From NCBI GenBank assembly GCA_050730675.1, contig JBOHNM010000119.1:1-12866 (forward strand): a stretch of 12,866 nt of DNA, written 5' to 3'. The first letter of the stretch is position 1. Every line of letters begins with the position of its first letter. Below are positions 6,392 through 12,866 of the stretch, piece by piece. The notes beneath the pieces were generated by a model. The model saw nothing but the letters and a program-made list of their open reading frames with translations, did no database searches and was not told where the DNA came from. The translations under genes were made by a program, and so were the position numbers. The stretch comes from JBOHNM01 sp050730675 (GTDB taxonomy: Bacteria; Planctomycetota; Phycisphaerae; Phycisphaerales; UBA1924).

Positions 6392-6489
6392 CCCGCGCCG
6401 CCCTTGATAAGAGCGGACGCGGGCGATTGAGAGCATCATAACAGGACTTTCCGTCAACGCCGCGGGCAACGGCGGTTCAAAAGCCGCCG
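6392..6489. terminator. Two hairpins in a convergent gap, possible weak terminators
   Basis: In the gap between two convergent genes, CCCGCGCCGC (6392-6401) pairs with GCGG-A-CGCGGG (6413-6423) with a single bulge. CGGCGG (6470-6475) pairs with CCGCCG (6484-6489). Neither is followed by a U-run on either strand, so they are at best weak or factor-assisted terminators. Confidence 0.35.
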
Positions 6490-6522
6490 CCACCCGGGCG
6501 GTCGCTGCTGGTTGATAATCCA

Positions 6523-7284
6523 TCACGGTCGAGTCGTCGGCGGCAAGCTGTTCAGGAGCTGCGTCGCCATTTCTTCGTGGTGCCGCAATGACGGGAGCGT
6601 TTCATTCAACAAGTCGCGCACCCGCAGGTTGCTGATCAGCGGCAGCGCCGCCTCGACCGTCCGGATCGCCTCGCGGTGGCCGCTCTGCATCTTCTCGGCG
6701 AACTCGTGATCGAACCGCGACCCGCCCAGTGCACTGAGCTGCTCCACAGGATCCTTCGGCGTCGAGGTGTCGCCCTTCTCGCGATTGATCATCGGCATGA
6801 TCTGATCCGGCTCGACCAGTGTCAGTCCGAGCGACTTGGCCATCGCTATCACCTTCTCGTCGCTCGCGGTGTGATCACGGGCGAGAGAGCGCCCGTATTC
6901 CTTCACCATCTCCGTTCCCCCCTTGTCCGCGGCCAGCCGGCCGATGTCGATCTCCTCCTGATTTACCGCGTGCAGGTACGACAGGATCCGCACTTCCGGC
7001 CACATCGGTTGGTTGGGGTTCACCACCGTCGTCTTCTGGCCGTACGGCGGGGGCTCGGGCGTCCGCACCGTGCTGTGCTGCCCGGCGTCGGTGCGTGGAT
7101 AGAGCGTGCTGTTCAGGTCGCTCGGTTCCGATGACGGTTGCGACGTGTAGCTCTTCCCATCCGGGCTGGTGCTGGTGATCACGCGCTCCTGGCTGTTTGT
7201 CCGCGCATGCGGATCATTCTCGGCCGCGCAGGCAGCCAGGAGCAGCGACGAACAGCACAACGCAAGCAGGCGACGGGTATTCAT
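6523..7284 (-). CDS. DUF4142 family lipoprotein
   Basis: This encodes 253 residues. The N-terminus MNTRRLLALCCSSLLLAAC is a lipoprotein signal with lipobox LAAC and lipidated Cys19; Ala at +2 does not signal inner-membrane retention. A low-complexity Ser/Thr/Pro linker fills about 20-95. A DUF4142-type, ferritin-like helical region follows at about 97-245 (EVRILSYLHAVNQEEIDIGRLA, EYGRSLARDHTASDEKV, FDHEFAEKMQSGHREAI). DUF4142 proteins are envelope proteins of unclear function; the family often contains His residues on paired helices. I chose ATG 7284 because GGAGG sits 7 nt upstream and the signal peptide begins there; the frame runs further upstream without any coding signature. It is divergent from the small lipoprotein gene. 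Confidence 0.88.
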   Translation of the reverse strand: MNTRRLLALCCSSLLLAACAAENDPHARTNSQERVITSTSPDGKSYTSQPSSEPSDLNSTLYPRTDAGQHSTVRTPEPPPYGQKTTVVNPNQPMWPEVRILSYLHAVNQEEIDIGRLAADKGGTEMVKEYGRSLARDHTASDEKVIAMAKSLGLTLVEPDQIMPMINREKGDTSTPKDPVEQLSALGGSRFDHEFAEKMQSGHREAIRTVEAALPLISNLRVRDLLNETLPSLRHHEEMATQLLNSLPPTTRP

Positions 7285-7498
7285 GACAGAGCCTCCGGGT
7301 GGATAAGTGGTGTATGGATAAATCCTGCCTTCTGTGTGTGTGCGGCCTGTGAACGGTGCATAAGGATTTACTTTTCTCGGTGAGGGGAGAGTTCGGCAAG
7401 ATCTGCCGTTTACTGGGCGTCGGCTTCCGTTGACTTCCGCAGCATGTTCCCAAAACTCGAATTCGCCAGTACACTCCCAGCGCACCAAGAAGCACCTC
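7285..7498. promoter_or_regulatory. Divergent promoter region between two lipoprotein genes
   Basis: This 214-bp gap is richer in A and T than its surroundings. TAAATCCT (7319-7326) and AGGATTTA (7363-7370) form an 8-bp inverted repeat with a 36-nt spacer, a possible regulator site. TACACT at 7470-7475 is a candidate -10 for the plus-strand gene, without a good -35. GGAGG serves the minus-strand gene. Confidence 0.35.
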
Positions 7499-7888
7499 AT
7501 GCACAAGCACCAGCGCCTGTCCGCCTACACACTCCTGTGTCTCCTCCCCCTCGCCGCCTGCTCTTCGATGGACACCGCGGGCGGCGTCTTCATCCCCGCC
7601 GGGGGCAGCGCCAACCTGGCGCTCATCGGAGCCCCTCAGGTCTCGCTCTACAGCGATGCCGCCGCCCCCCTCCCCCTCATCTTCCAGTCCGGCACGCGTA
7701 TGACCGGCCCCAGCGCCGTGGCGTCGTTCAACGACTCGCTCGCACCCGGCGTCACCCGCTTATGGAACTTCGACGGCTCGATGACCATCATCATCAACAA
7801 CCCCTCGGCCAGCCCCGCCAGCGTGAGCTACAACATCCAGGGCGCCGATGTGAACATCCTCACCAGCCCGTACCCATCCTCGAACTGA
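7499..7888 (+). CDS. Small lipoprotein, unknown function
   Basis: This encodes 129 residues. MHKHQRLSAYTLLCLLPLAAC is a lipoprotein signal with lipobox LAAC and Cys21, followed by Ser at +2. The mature part is about 109 residues, rich in Ser, Ala, Asn and alternating hydrophobic residues (TRLWNFDGSMTIIINNPSAS), consistent with a small beta-rich domain. No metal-binding or catalytic motif is visible and I do not recognise a family. The ATG at 7499 was chosen because the signal peptide begins there; the frame extends upstream to 7430 but those residues do not look coding. The Shine-Dalgarno sequence is weak (AAGAAG). It lies 92 nt before the first of three tandem membrane paralogues, on the same strand, and may or may not be co-transcribed. 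Confidence 0.68.
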   Translation: MHKHQRLSAYTLLCLLPLAACSSMDTAGGVFIPAGGSANLALIGAPQVSLYSDAAAPLPLIFQSGTRMTGPSAVASFNDSLAPGVTRLWNFDGSMTIIINNPSASPASVSYNIQGADVNILTSPYPSSN

Positions 7889-7968
7889 CCCGTCGGCCGC
7901 TCTCCGGCGCACCACCGATCAGTCGCGCCCGCGTTGCGCAGGTCTCCCCCGTCGCGCGGCCCGTCGGT

Positions 7969-7974
7969 TACGCT
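7969..7974 (+). promoter_or_regulatory. -10-like hexamer TACGCT, 6 nt before a GTG start (leaderless layout)
   Basis: GGTTACGCT (7966-7974), 6 nt, then GTG at 7981. It differs from the hexamer context before the first array gene only by C for T. There is no Shine-Dalgarno sequence and no obvious -35. Confidence 0.5.
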
Positions 7975-7980
7975 CTGTGC

Positions 7981-8754
7981 GTGACGGCCACAACTCCATT
8001 ACGCCGCCCGCGCCCCGCAATTGCTGCGGCACTCCGCCTCGTTATCCTCTGCCTCGCCCTGGGCCTGATCACCACCGTCGCCGTCGCCTGGGGGCTCACC
8101 CTCGCCATCCCATACTACCCGTCCGGCGGTCGGGGTTGGCTGAACACCGACGCACGCTACACCATCGCCCCCGGCCCCGTCATGCCCGAGCACGCCTGCC
8201 GCGCACTCAACGTCGGCCACCTCCATGTCTTCGGCAACGACCAATACACCTCGATGGCGGCGTTCTTCACCGGCTGGCCCCCCGCGCCCGAACAGCCCAC
8301 CAGCACACCCTCTTCCATCTATGTGCCATCGTGGTCGCGTGAAGCCCTGTACATTCCGCCGCAGCCCGAGCAAGGCCCCGACAACGACGCCCTCTACCGC
8401 ACCGTCCGCTGCGCCGGCTGGCCGATGCGCGCCCTCTGGCACGAGATCGAGCCAAGCGCCCCTCGCTCGGCCTCCGGCGGCGCACTGGTCGTCCAACTCC
8501 CCGCCTGGCTCAACCGCCGCGCCGAAGCCTCGGGCGAGCCCGCCATGCTCCCCCTCCGCCCCATCTGGCCCGGCCTCGCCCTCGACGCCCTCCTCTTCGC
8601 CGCCATCTGGTGGCTCCTCCTCGGCGGTATCACCGCCACCCGCCGCACGCTTCGCTCGCGCCGCAACCAATGCCCCCGCTGTGGCTACTCCCGCGCCGGC
8701 CTTGCGCCAGAAGCCCCCTGCCCCGAGTGCGGCCAGCCATCGAGCATCCGGTAG
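7981..8754 (+). CDS. Membrane protein with exported domain and C-terminal zinc ribbon (array paralogue 2)
   Basis: This encodes 257 residues from GTG 7981. Topology: a helix at about 15-42, an exported domain at about 43-195, a helix at about 196-219, a basic stretch (RRTLRSRRNQ) and a zinc ribbon (Cys231, Cys234, Cys247, Cys250). The exported domain carries CAGWPMRALW (144-153), the shared G[WF]P motif, and PIWPGLALDALLFA leads into helix 2. The frame is open well upstream of 7981, but that part overlaps the lipoprotein gene in another frame and is non-coding there. GTG 7981 is supported by the hydrophobic N-terminus and by the -10-like hexamer 6 nt before it. It is the first of three tandem paralogues. 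Function unknown. Confidence 0.75.
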   Translation: MTATTPLRRPRPAIAAALRLVILCLALGLITTVAVAWGLTLAIPYYPSGGRGWLNTDARYTIAPGPVMPEHACRALNVGHLHVFGNDQYTSMAAFFTGWPPAPEQPTSTPSSIYVPSWSREALYIPPQPEQGPDNDALYRTVRCAGWPMRALWHEIEPSAPRSASGGALVVQLPAWLNRRAEASGEPAMLPLRPIWPGLALDALLFAAIWWLLLGGITATRRTLRSRRNQCPRCGYSRAGLAPEAPCPECGQPSSIR

Positions 8755-8757
8755 CAT
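8752..8757 (+). promoter_or_regulatory. -10-like hexamer TAGCAT overlapping the upstream stop codon
   Basis: TAGCAT starts with the TAG stop of the preceding gene and lies 7 nt before the next ATG (8765). Because TAG is fixed as a stop codon, only the sixth base is informative, so this instance is weak alone. Confidence 0.3.
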
Positions 8758-8764
8758 CTGACAC

Positions 8765-9547
8765 ATGCCTGCGCCGAATTCAAACCCGCGGCGGCCCATG
8801 AAATGCCTGGTACGAGCCGCCGCCGCGCTCACGCTAGGCCTCCTCATCTCCGTGGGGCTCGCGTGGTGGCTCACCCTCCGCCCGCAGACCACCTACACCA
8901 TGAACCACCGCGTCGGCGTGAATAGCGCACCCGACGGGCAGCCCGGGTTCCGTTCCAACTTCGGCCTCGCCGACGAGTACCGCCCCGGCTACCGGCGCAT
9001 CGCGATCACCGCCGACGCCGAGCCGATCGACGCGCTGGTCACCCAGCGCATCCTCGCCGACCTGGCCGCGAACGACCGGACCCCGCACTATCCCAATGGC
9101 GGACCGAGCCAGACGCCGCAGCGCCCGTTCTGGCCAACCTGGGTGCCGCAGCCGTCGGCTGGCGGGCCTGCCTATCGCGAAACCTCCGGCCGCGCCGCGG
9201 GGTGGCCGTGGCCCTGCCTGCACTCCACACGCACACAGACCACCGACCAATCCGCCCCTCGCTCCTCCGGCTCGCTCCGCCTGCTCGAAAGCACGCAGTA
9301 CACCACACGCGGCAGCTACAGCAGCGACCCCGAGCGCGGCAGCGTCCCCCTGCTGCCGATCTGGCCCGGGCTCATCGGCAACACCGTGATCTTCGCCGCA
9401 CCGTGGGCGCTGCTCTTTTTCGGCGCGCCGGCGTTGCGAGCGACGATCCGCCGCCGCCGCGGGCGCTGCGTGCGCTGCGGCTACCCCCGCACCAGCCTTG
9501 CCTCCTCCACACCCTGCCCGGAGTGCGGCCACACGACACACCCCTAG
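8765..9547 (+). CDS. Membrane protein with exported domain and C-terminal zinc ribbon (array paralogue 3)
   Basis: This encodes 260 residues and begins 10 nt after the preceding stop codon. Topology: a helix at about 15-38, an exported domain at about 39-198, a helix at about 202-223, a basic stretch (RATIRRRRGR) and a zinc ribbon (Cys235, Cys238, Cys251, Cys254; CVRCGYPR and CPECG). RAAGWPWPCL (143-152) carries the G[WF]P motif at the same residue numbers as in the previous paralogue, and PIWPGLIGNTVIFA opens helix 2. Its C-terminal 65 residues closely match those of the first array gene, while the exported domains have diverged strongly. ATG 8798 (residue 12) is an alternative start; neither has a Shine-Dalgarno sequence. 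Function unknown. Confidence 0.78.
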   Translation: MPAPNSNPRRPMKCLVRAAAALTLGLLISVGLAWWLTLRPQTTYTMNHRVGVNSAPDGQPGFRSNFGLADEYRPGYRRIAITADAEPIDALVTQRILADLAANDRTPHYPNGGPSQTPQRPFWPTWVPQPSAGGPAYRETSGRAAGWPWPCLHSTRTQTTDQSAPRSSGSLRLLESTQYTTRGSYSSDPERGSVPLLPIWPGLIGNTVIFAAPWALLFFGAPALRATIRRRRGRCVRCGYPRTSLASSTPCPECGHTTHP

Positions 9548-9550
9548 AAT
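9545..9550 (+). promoter_or_regulatory. -10-like hexamer TAGAAT overlapping the upstream stop codon
   Basis: TAGAAT starts with the TAG stop of the previous gene and lies 6 nt before ATG 9557. As in the preceding junction, a stop codon supplies half of the hexamer. Confidence 0.3.
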
Positions 9551-9556
9551 TCCGCT

Positions 9557-10213
9557 ATGGCGTGCATGTGGACACATATTTTTCGCCCCCTCTGGAGCGC
9601 GGCGATCGGTGTGCCGCTCTCACTCGCTATCGCCATCGCCGGACCACTCATTTTTCCCACACAACCGACGACAACCTTCGACGCCAACGGAACGCACCGC
9701 TCGACCTGCTGGCTCTTCACCATCCACCATTCCGGCAACTACTCGTACACCACACCCGCACACGAAGTCGCCGAACTCGTCCGAACGGCCCCAGTCGCCG
9801 CGCCGCTCAGCCCAATCCCAACCTACCTCATGAGCCACGCGTGCTCGGTCCTCGAATCCGGCTTTCCACTTCGCTCCTTCATGGCGTGGTCCCTCGTCGA
9901 TTCCCCCTGCTTCGGCCCCTGCCGCAGCGAAAACTCCGGCTTCGCGGCGTTGCAACCCGCCGGTGACAACCCGATCTCCGCCGGCTGGATCGTCCACCAA
10001 CCACTCTGGCCCGGCGTCGCCACCAATGCGGTTTTCTGGTCCGCCGTCATCTACCCGCTACTGCTAATAACCGCCGCCCTCCGACGCCGGCTCCGTATCC
10101 ACCGCCAACTCTGCCCCGCCTGCACCTACCCCCGTATTGGCCTCGCCCCCTCCGCACCCTGCCCGGAGTGCGGCCACACGCTCACGCCAGCAGCCGCCGG
10201 TTCCGCCACGTGA
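9557..10213 (+). CDS. Membrane protein with exported domain and C-terminal zinc ribbon (array paralogue 4)
   Basis: This encodes 218 residues, the shortest of the four, and starts 9 nt after the preceding stop. Topology: a helix at about 13-33, an exported domain of about 115 residues, a helix at about 153-174, a basic stretch (RRRLRIHR) and a zinc ribbon (Cys186, Cys189, Cys202, Cys205; CPACTYPR and CPECG). The motif appears as SGFPLRSFMAW (101-111), with Phe for Trp, and PLWPGVATNAVFW leads into helix 2. Four extra Cys residues in the exported domain (51, 96, 118, 122) could form disulfides. The last 32 bp overlap, tail to tail, the 3' end of the minus-strand gene. Function unknown. Confidence 0.75.
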   Translation: MACMWTHIFRPLWSAAIGVPLSLAIAIAGPLIFPTQPTTTFDANGTHRSTCWLFTIHHSGNYSYTTPAHEVAELVRTAPVAAPLSPIPTYLMSHACSVLESGFPLRSFMAWSLVDSPCFGPCRSENSGFAALQPAGDNPISAGWIVHQPLWPGVATNAVFWSAVIYPLLLITAALRRRLRIHRQLCPACTYPRIGLAPSAPCPECGHTLTPAAAGSAT

Positions 10214-11210
10214 TCCCCACCACACCAACCACATAAATGAGTAGGCCGATCACCGCACCCGCGATCACCGCCGGCGTCCATGGGCTGGGCATCACCGGCA
10301 TCCCTGTCGTCATCGCCGGCATTGATACCGACATGCCCCCCAGCCCGCCACTCGAACTGCGGCTGCGGACCATCAGGCCCCCGGGATCGTCGCTGCCCGG
10401 TCCGTTGAAGGCGGCGTCCAGCCCGGCCGGATCATTGATGCACATCTTGGCGATCTTCAGTGCATCGCGTGCGCTCACTGCGCCCTCCGCGGAGGTCGTC
10501 TCGATACCCGCCGCATCAAACCACTTCTTCACCGCTCCCGCATCCAGCTTGTCCAGCGGGCCGCTCCCCGCGAGCGTGGACTTGTTCGCACCCCACAGCT
10601 CGTACGTGCCGCGAGTGGTGTCCAGGTCGAGCGCCGCATCGCTCGCCGCGCCGTTGATGCGGAGCCTGAGCGTCACCTGAGACGAGTCCACACCCGCACC
10701 GTCAAAGACCGCGTTGATGCTCCCGTCGATCCGGAAGTCACCGGCGACACCGGCGTCCCCCGCCGGCCGCGGCGCGAGCGTGATCTGCTCGTTCACCTGC
10801 GTCTTGCCCGGCCCCATCGATGCCGACGTCCCGGATGCCGTCACCATCGTCGTCATGGGGGCCATCGCCAGCGACATCGCCGCCGCCATCTCCACCATCG
10901 ACCACACCGGCCCCACCACCAGCGCGAACAGCGTCGTCCACGCCAGCAGCGCCCACCCCAGGCTCCCGCGCAGGCGCACCGCCATCGCCGGCGTCGTGAC
11001 GCCGACCTTGTTCAGAGCCCCGCCGCACTCCGGACACCGCCCGCTCGCCACATCCGTCAGCGCATACCCGCACCCGCCGCAGCAGCACCGCCGCCGCACA
11101 TCCGCCGGTACCCACAGAGCCCGCGCCACCACACCGACACACACCACCGCCGCCAGCGCGAACGAGCCGTACATGATCCACTGGCTGATCCCGAACATGG
11201 TCCATGGCAT
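10182..11210 (-). CDS. Membrane protein with internal zinc ribbon and exported domain
   Basis: This encodes 342 residues. Topology: a helix at about 8-33, a zinc ribbon (Cys44/Cys47 and Cys59/Cys62; CGGCGYAL and CPECGG) preceded by extra Cys42-Cys43, a long hydrophobic segment at about 84-118, an exported region of about 190 residues, and a C-terminal helix at about 311-334 ending in basic residues. These are the parts of the neighbouring array proteins in a different order, with the ribbon between helices 1 and 2. I chose ATG 11210 because the helix starts there and TATACT lies 6 nt upstream. The frame stays open far upstream, but that part is antisense to the DUF1549 gene and has no coding character. 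The gene converges on, and overlaps, the last array paralogue. No family recognised. Confidence 0.75.
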   Translation of the reverse strand: MPWTMFGISQWIMYGSFALAAVVCVGVVARALWVPADVRRRCCCGGCGYALTDVASGRCPECGGALNKVGVTTPAMAVRLRGSLGWALLAWTTLFALVVGPVWSMVEMAAAMSLAMAPMTTMVTASGTSASMGPGKTQVNEQITLAPRPAGDAGVAGDFRIDGSINAVFDGAGVDSSQVTLRLRINGAASDAALDLDTTRGTYELWGANKSTLAGSGPLDKLDAGAVKKWFDAAGIETTSAEGAVSARDALKIAKMCINDPAGLDAAFNGPGSDDPGGLMVRSRSSSGGLGGMSVSMPAMTTGMPVMPSPWTPAVIAGAVIGLLIYVVGVVGITWRNRRLLA

Positions 11211-11216
11211 GGCCGC

Positions 11217-11222
11217 AGTATA
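11217..11222 (-). promoter_or_regulatory. -10-like hexamer TATACT, 6 nt before ATG 11210 (leaderless layout)
   Basis: On the minus strand CGGTATACT is followed by GCGGCC and then the ATG. The hexamer is a near-consensus -10, and transcription would begin at the start codon. No Shine-Dalgarno sequence lies at a usable distance. No -35 at 16-18 bp was found. Confidence 0.5.
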
Positions 11223-11348
11223 CCGACCCCTCGGTTCTTCCCCGGTAACAAGCCTTTGGTTTCCCACCCGTCCCACCGCGTGGTATCTTGTTGACTGAGC
11301 CGCCCCCTCGTCGAAGCCCAACCCGCCCCCAGGTAATTCCAAACTCGC

Positions 11349-12866
11349 ATGATCCCCTTCGCGCTCATCCTCGCCTTCGCACCACCCGCGTCCCCCGCCG
11401 TCGTGCAGGCAACCGCGCCGCCGGCCGCCGCCCCCGTCGCGCCGGCAATCCCCAAAGAAGAAACCGCCTTCATCGCCCGGCGCGCCGAGCGCATCGCCCT
11501 CCTCCCCCCGGCCCCACCCGTCCCCACCGTCGAGACGCCGACCAACAACGCCATCGACGCCTTCATCGCCGACGCCTGGGCCGCCGACGACCTGCGCGAA
11601 GCCAAGTCCCCCCCGCCCCTCTGCGACGATGCCACATTCCTGCGTCGTGTCTACCTCGACCTCATCGGCGTCATCCCCACCCTCGCCGAACGCGACCGCT
11701 TCCTCGCCGACCCGGCCCCCGACAAGCGCGCCCGCCTCATCGACGAACTCCTTGCCCGCAAAGGTGACTACGCCGATCACTGGACCCCCTTCTGGGAGGA
11801 CGCACTCGTCTCCGCCACCGCCGCCACCACCGGCGGGATGGCCTCTCACGGCAACTACACCCCGTTCATCCACGAGGCCTTCCTCGCCAACCGCCCCTTC
11901 GACCTCTTCACCGCCGAACTTCTCGACCCCTCCCTCCCCCGCTACCGCAAGCCCGAAACCGGCAGCGACAACGGCCGCCCCGTCAAGGTCCACTACGTCC
12001 TCAACGAGCGCCACACCGACACGCTCCAGACCGCCGCCGGCGTCGCGCAGGTCTTCATGGGCACCGCCATGAAGTGCGCCAGTTGCCACAACCACTTCGA
12101 GAACGAAGAGTGGCCGCAGGACCGCTTCACCGCCTTCGCCGGCCTCTTCAGCCCAAAGGACCTCGAGGTCATCCGCTGCGAAAAGCGCTCCGGCCGCACC
12201 GTCCACGCGGCGTTCCCCTTCGAAGTGCTCAACGCCCCCGCCGATATCCCCGCGACCGAGCCCGCGCGCCTTGCCCGCGCCGCCCAGCTCCTCACCGACC
12301 CGCTCAACCCGCGCTTCGCCCGCACCATCGTCAACCGCCTCTGGAAGCGTTACATCGGCACGGGCCTCTTCGAGCCCGCCGACGACTACCGCCTCGACTG
12401 GCCCCCCAGCCACCCCGCGCTGCTCGACTGGCTCGCCGACGATCTCATTCGCCACAACTTTGACATCCAGCGCACCACCAGGCTCATCCTCACCAGCCGC
12501 ACCTACCAGACCCGCTACGACCCCGCCCTCGTGGACCACTTCGATATCGCCGAGCCCACCGCTGCTCGCTACTTTGCTTCGCCCACGCTTCGCCGCCTCA
12601 CCGCCGAGCAGTTCATCGACTCTATCAACGTCGCCCTCGTCCAGAACCTCGACCCCGCCAAACGCCTCTTCCGCAAGCCCGAGACCACCGCCCTCTCCCT
12701 CGCCCTCGCCAAGCCCGCCATCCGCAACGACGTCTCCACCGCTCGCTCTTCGGAGACTTCCATCCTCCAGGGCCTCGAACTCCTCAACGGCGCCGAGTAC
12801 GCCGCCCTCGTCAAGACCGGGCCGCTCATCGCCGAACCTGAAGGCCCAGCCCCCGCCATCCCCACC
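11349..12866 (+). CDS. DUF1549/DUF1553 domain protein (partial, C-terminus off the right edge)
   Basis: 506 codons are visible from ATG 11349; an in-frame TAA five codons upstream makes it the first possible start. A hydrophobic N-terminus (MIPFALILAFAPP) and an Ala/Pro-rich stretch suggest export. DUF1549 spans about 68-275, from NAIDAFIADAW through FLRRVYLDLIGVIPT to FMGTAMKCASCHNHFENEEWPQDRF; the CASCH at 243-247 is a c-type heme-like motif typical of this domain. DUF1553 begins near 310 (LNPRFARTIVNRLWKRYIG, then LILTSRTYQ). The usual N-terminal planctomycete cytochrome domain (PSCyt1) is absent. Such proteins are abundant in planctomycetes, generally next to DUF1501 genes, and are linked to large exported complexes and polysaccharide use; the exact role is unsettled. 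A DUF1501 gene would be expected just downstream of the window. Confidence 0.9.
   Translation, partial: MIPFALILAFAPPASPAVVQATAPPAAAPVAPAIPKEETAFIARRAERIALLPPAPPVPTVETPTNNAIDAFIADAWAADDLREAKSPPPLCDDATFLRRVYLDLIGVIPTLAERDRFLADPAPDKRARLIDELLARKGDYADHWTPFWEDALVSATAATTGGMASHGNYTPFIHEAFLANRPFDLFTAELLDPSLPRYRKPETGSDNGRPVKVHYVLNERHTDTLQTAAGVAQVFMGTAMKCASCHNHFENEEWPQDRFTAFAGLFSPKDLEVIRCEKRSGRTVHAAFPFEVLNAPADIPATEPARLARAAQLLTDPLNPRFARTIVNRLWKRYIGTGLFEPADDYRLDWPPSHPALLDWLADDLIRHNFDIQRTTRLILTSRTYQTRYDPALVDHFDIAEPTAARYFASPTLRRLTAEQFIDSINVALVQNLDPAKRLFRKPETTALSLALAKPAIRNDVSTARSSETSILQGLELLNGAEYAALVKTGPLIAEPEGPAPAIPT

Noticed and set aside
7430..7475. TTGACT (7430-7435) with TACACT (7470-7475) as a sigma-70 promoter
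   Set aside because: The spacer is 34 bp, far too long for a -35/-10 pair.
7444..7980. An N-terminal extension of array paralogue 2
   Set aside because: It overlaps the small lipoprotein in another frame, is Arg/Pro/His-rich and has no start signal. The hydrophobic N-terminus begins at 7981.
11211..12539. A long minus-strand open frame that would extend the 10182-11210 protein to 785 residues
   Set aside because: It is antisense to the DUF1549/DUF1553 gene, whose domains are clear. The extension is Gly/Glu/Val-rich without domains, the typical antisense shadow of a high-GC gene, and the true protein starts with a helix at 11210.

Overview
The window is high-GC bacterial chromosome, most likely from a planctomycete and probably from the Phycisphaerae. 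Four things point there: a gene start encoding a prepilin-like protein (FTLIE N-terminus), a DUF1549/DUF1553 protein with a CASCH motif, many small membrane proteins ending in CxxC...CPEC zinc ribbons, and a bacterial deoxyhypusine-synthase homologue. The class-level placement is inference. No RNA gene, CRISPR array or transposase was seen.

Layout. Positions 1-2003 carry a minus-strand run: a CREST/ceramidase-like membrane hydrolase, a small zinc-ribbon membrane protein and a prepilin-like protein cut by the left edge. The first two are joined by a 7-bp tandem repeat. On the plus strand follows a deoxyhypusine-synthase family enzyme (2165-3286) with a clear intrinsic terminator. Next comes an isolated gene for an HExxH metallopeptidase-like protein (3678-4856). 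It looks poorer in GC, lies between dispersed-repeat-like spacers and has a near-identical 19-bp repeat on each side.

From 5171 to 11210 the window is dominated by membrane proteins of one architecture: N-terminal helix, exported domain with a G[WF]P motif, second helix, then a cytoplasmic zinc ribbon. There are four plus-strand copies (5171-6001, 7981-8754, 8765-9547, 9557-10213), three of them in tandem with 9-10 bp gaps. A minus-strand protein (10182-11210) uses the same parts in another order. Between them lie a small Cys4 protein coupled to the first copy, a DUF4142 lipoprotein and a small unknown lipoprotein. The right edge holds the first 506 codons of a DUF1549/DUF1553 protein.

Two kinds of translation start seem to coexist. 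The prepilin, ceramidase-like, DHS-like and DUF4142 genes have Shine-Dalgarno-like sequences. The four array paralogues, the 10182-11210 gene and the metallopeptidase lack one and instead have a TANNNT hexamer exactly 6-7 nt before the start codon, the layout expected of leaderless mRNAs. The shared architecture of the array proteins and this start-site pattern are the most interesting features. The function of the array proteins is unknown.
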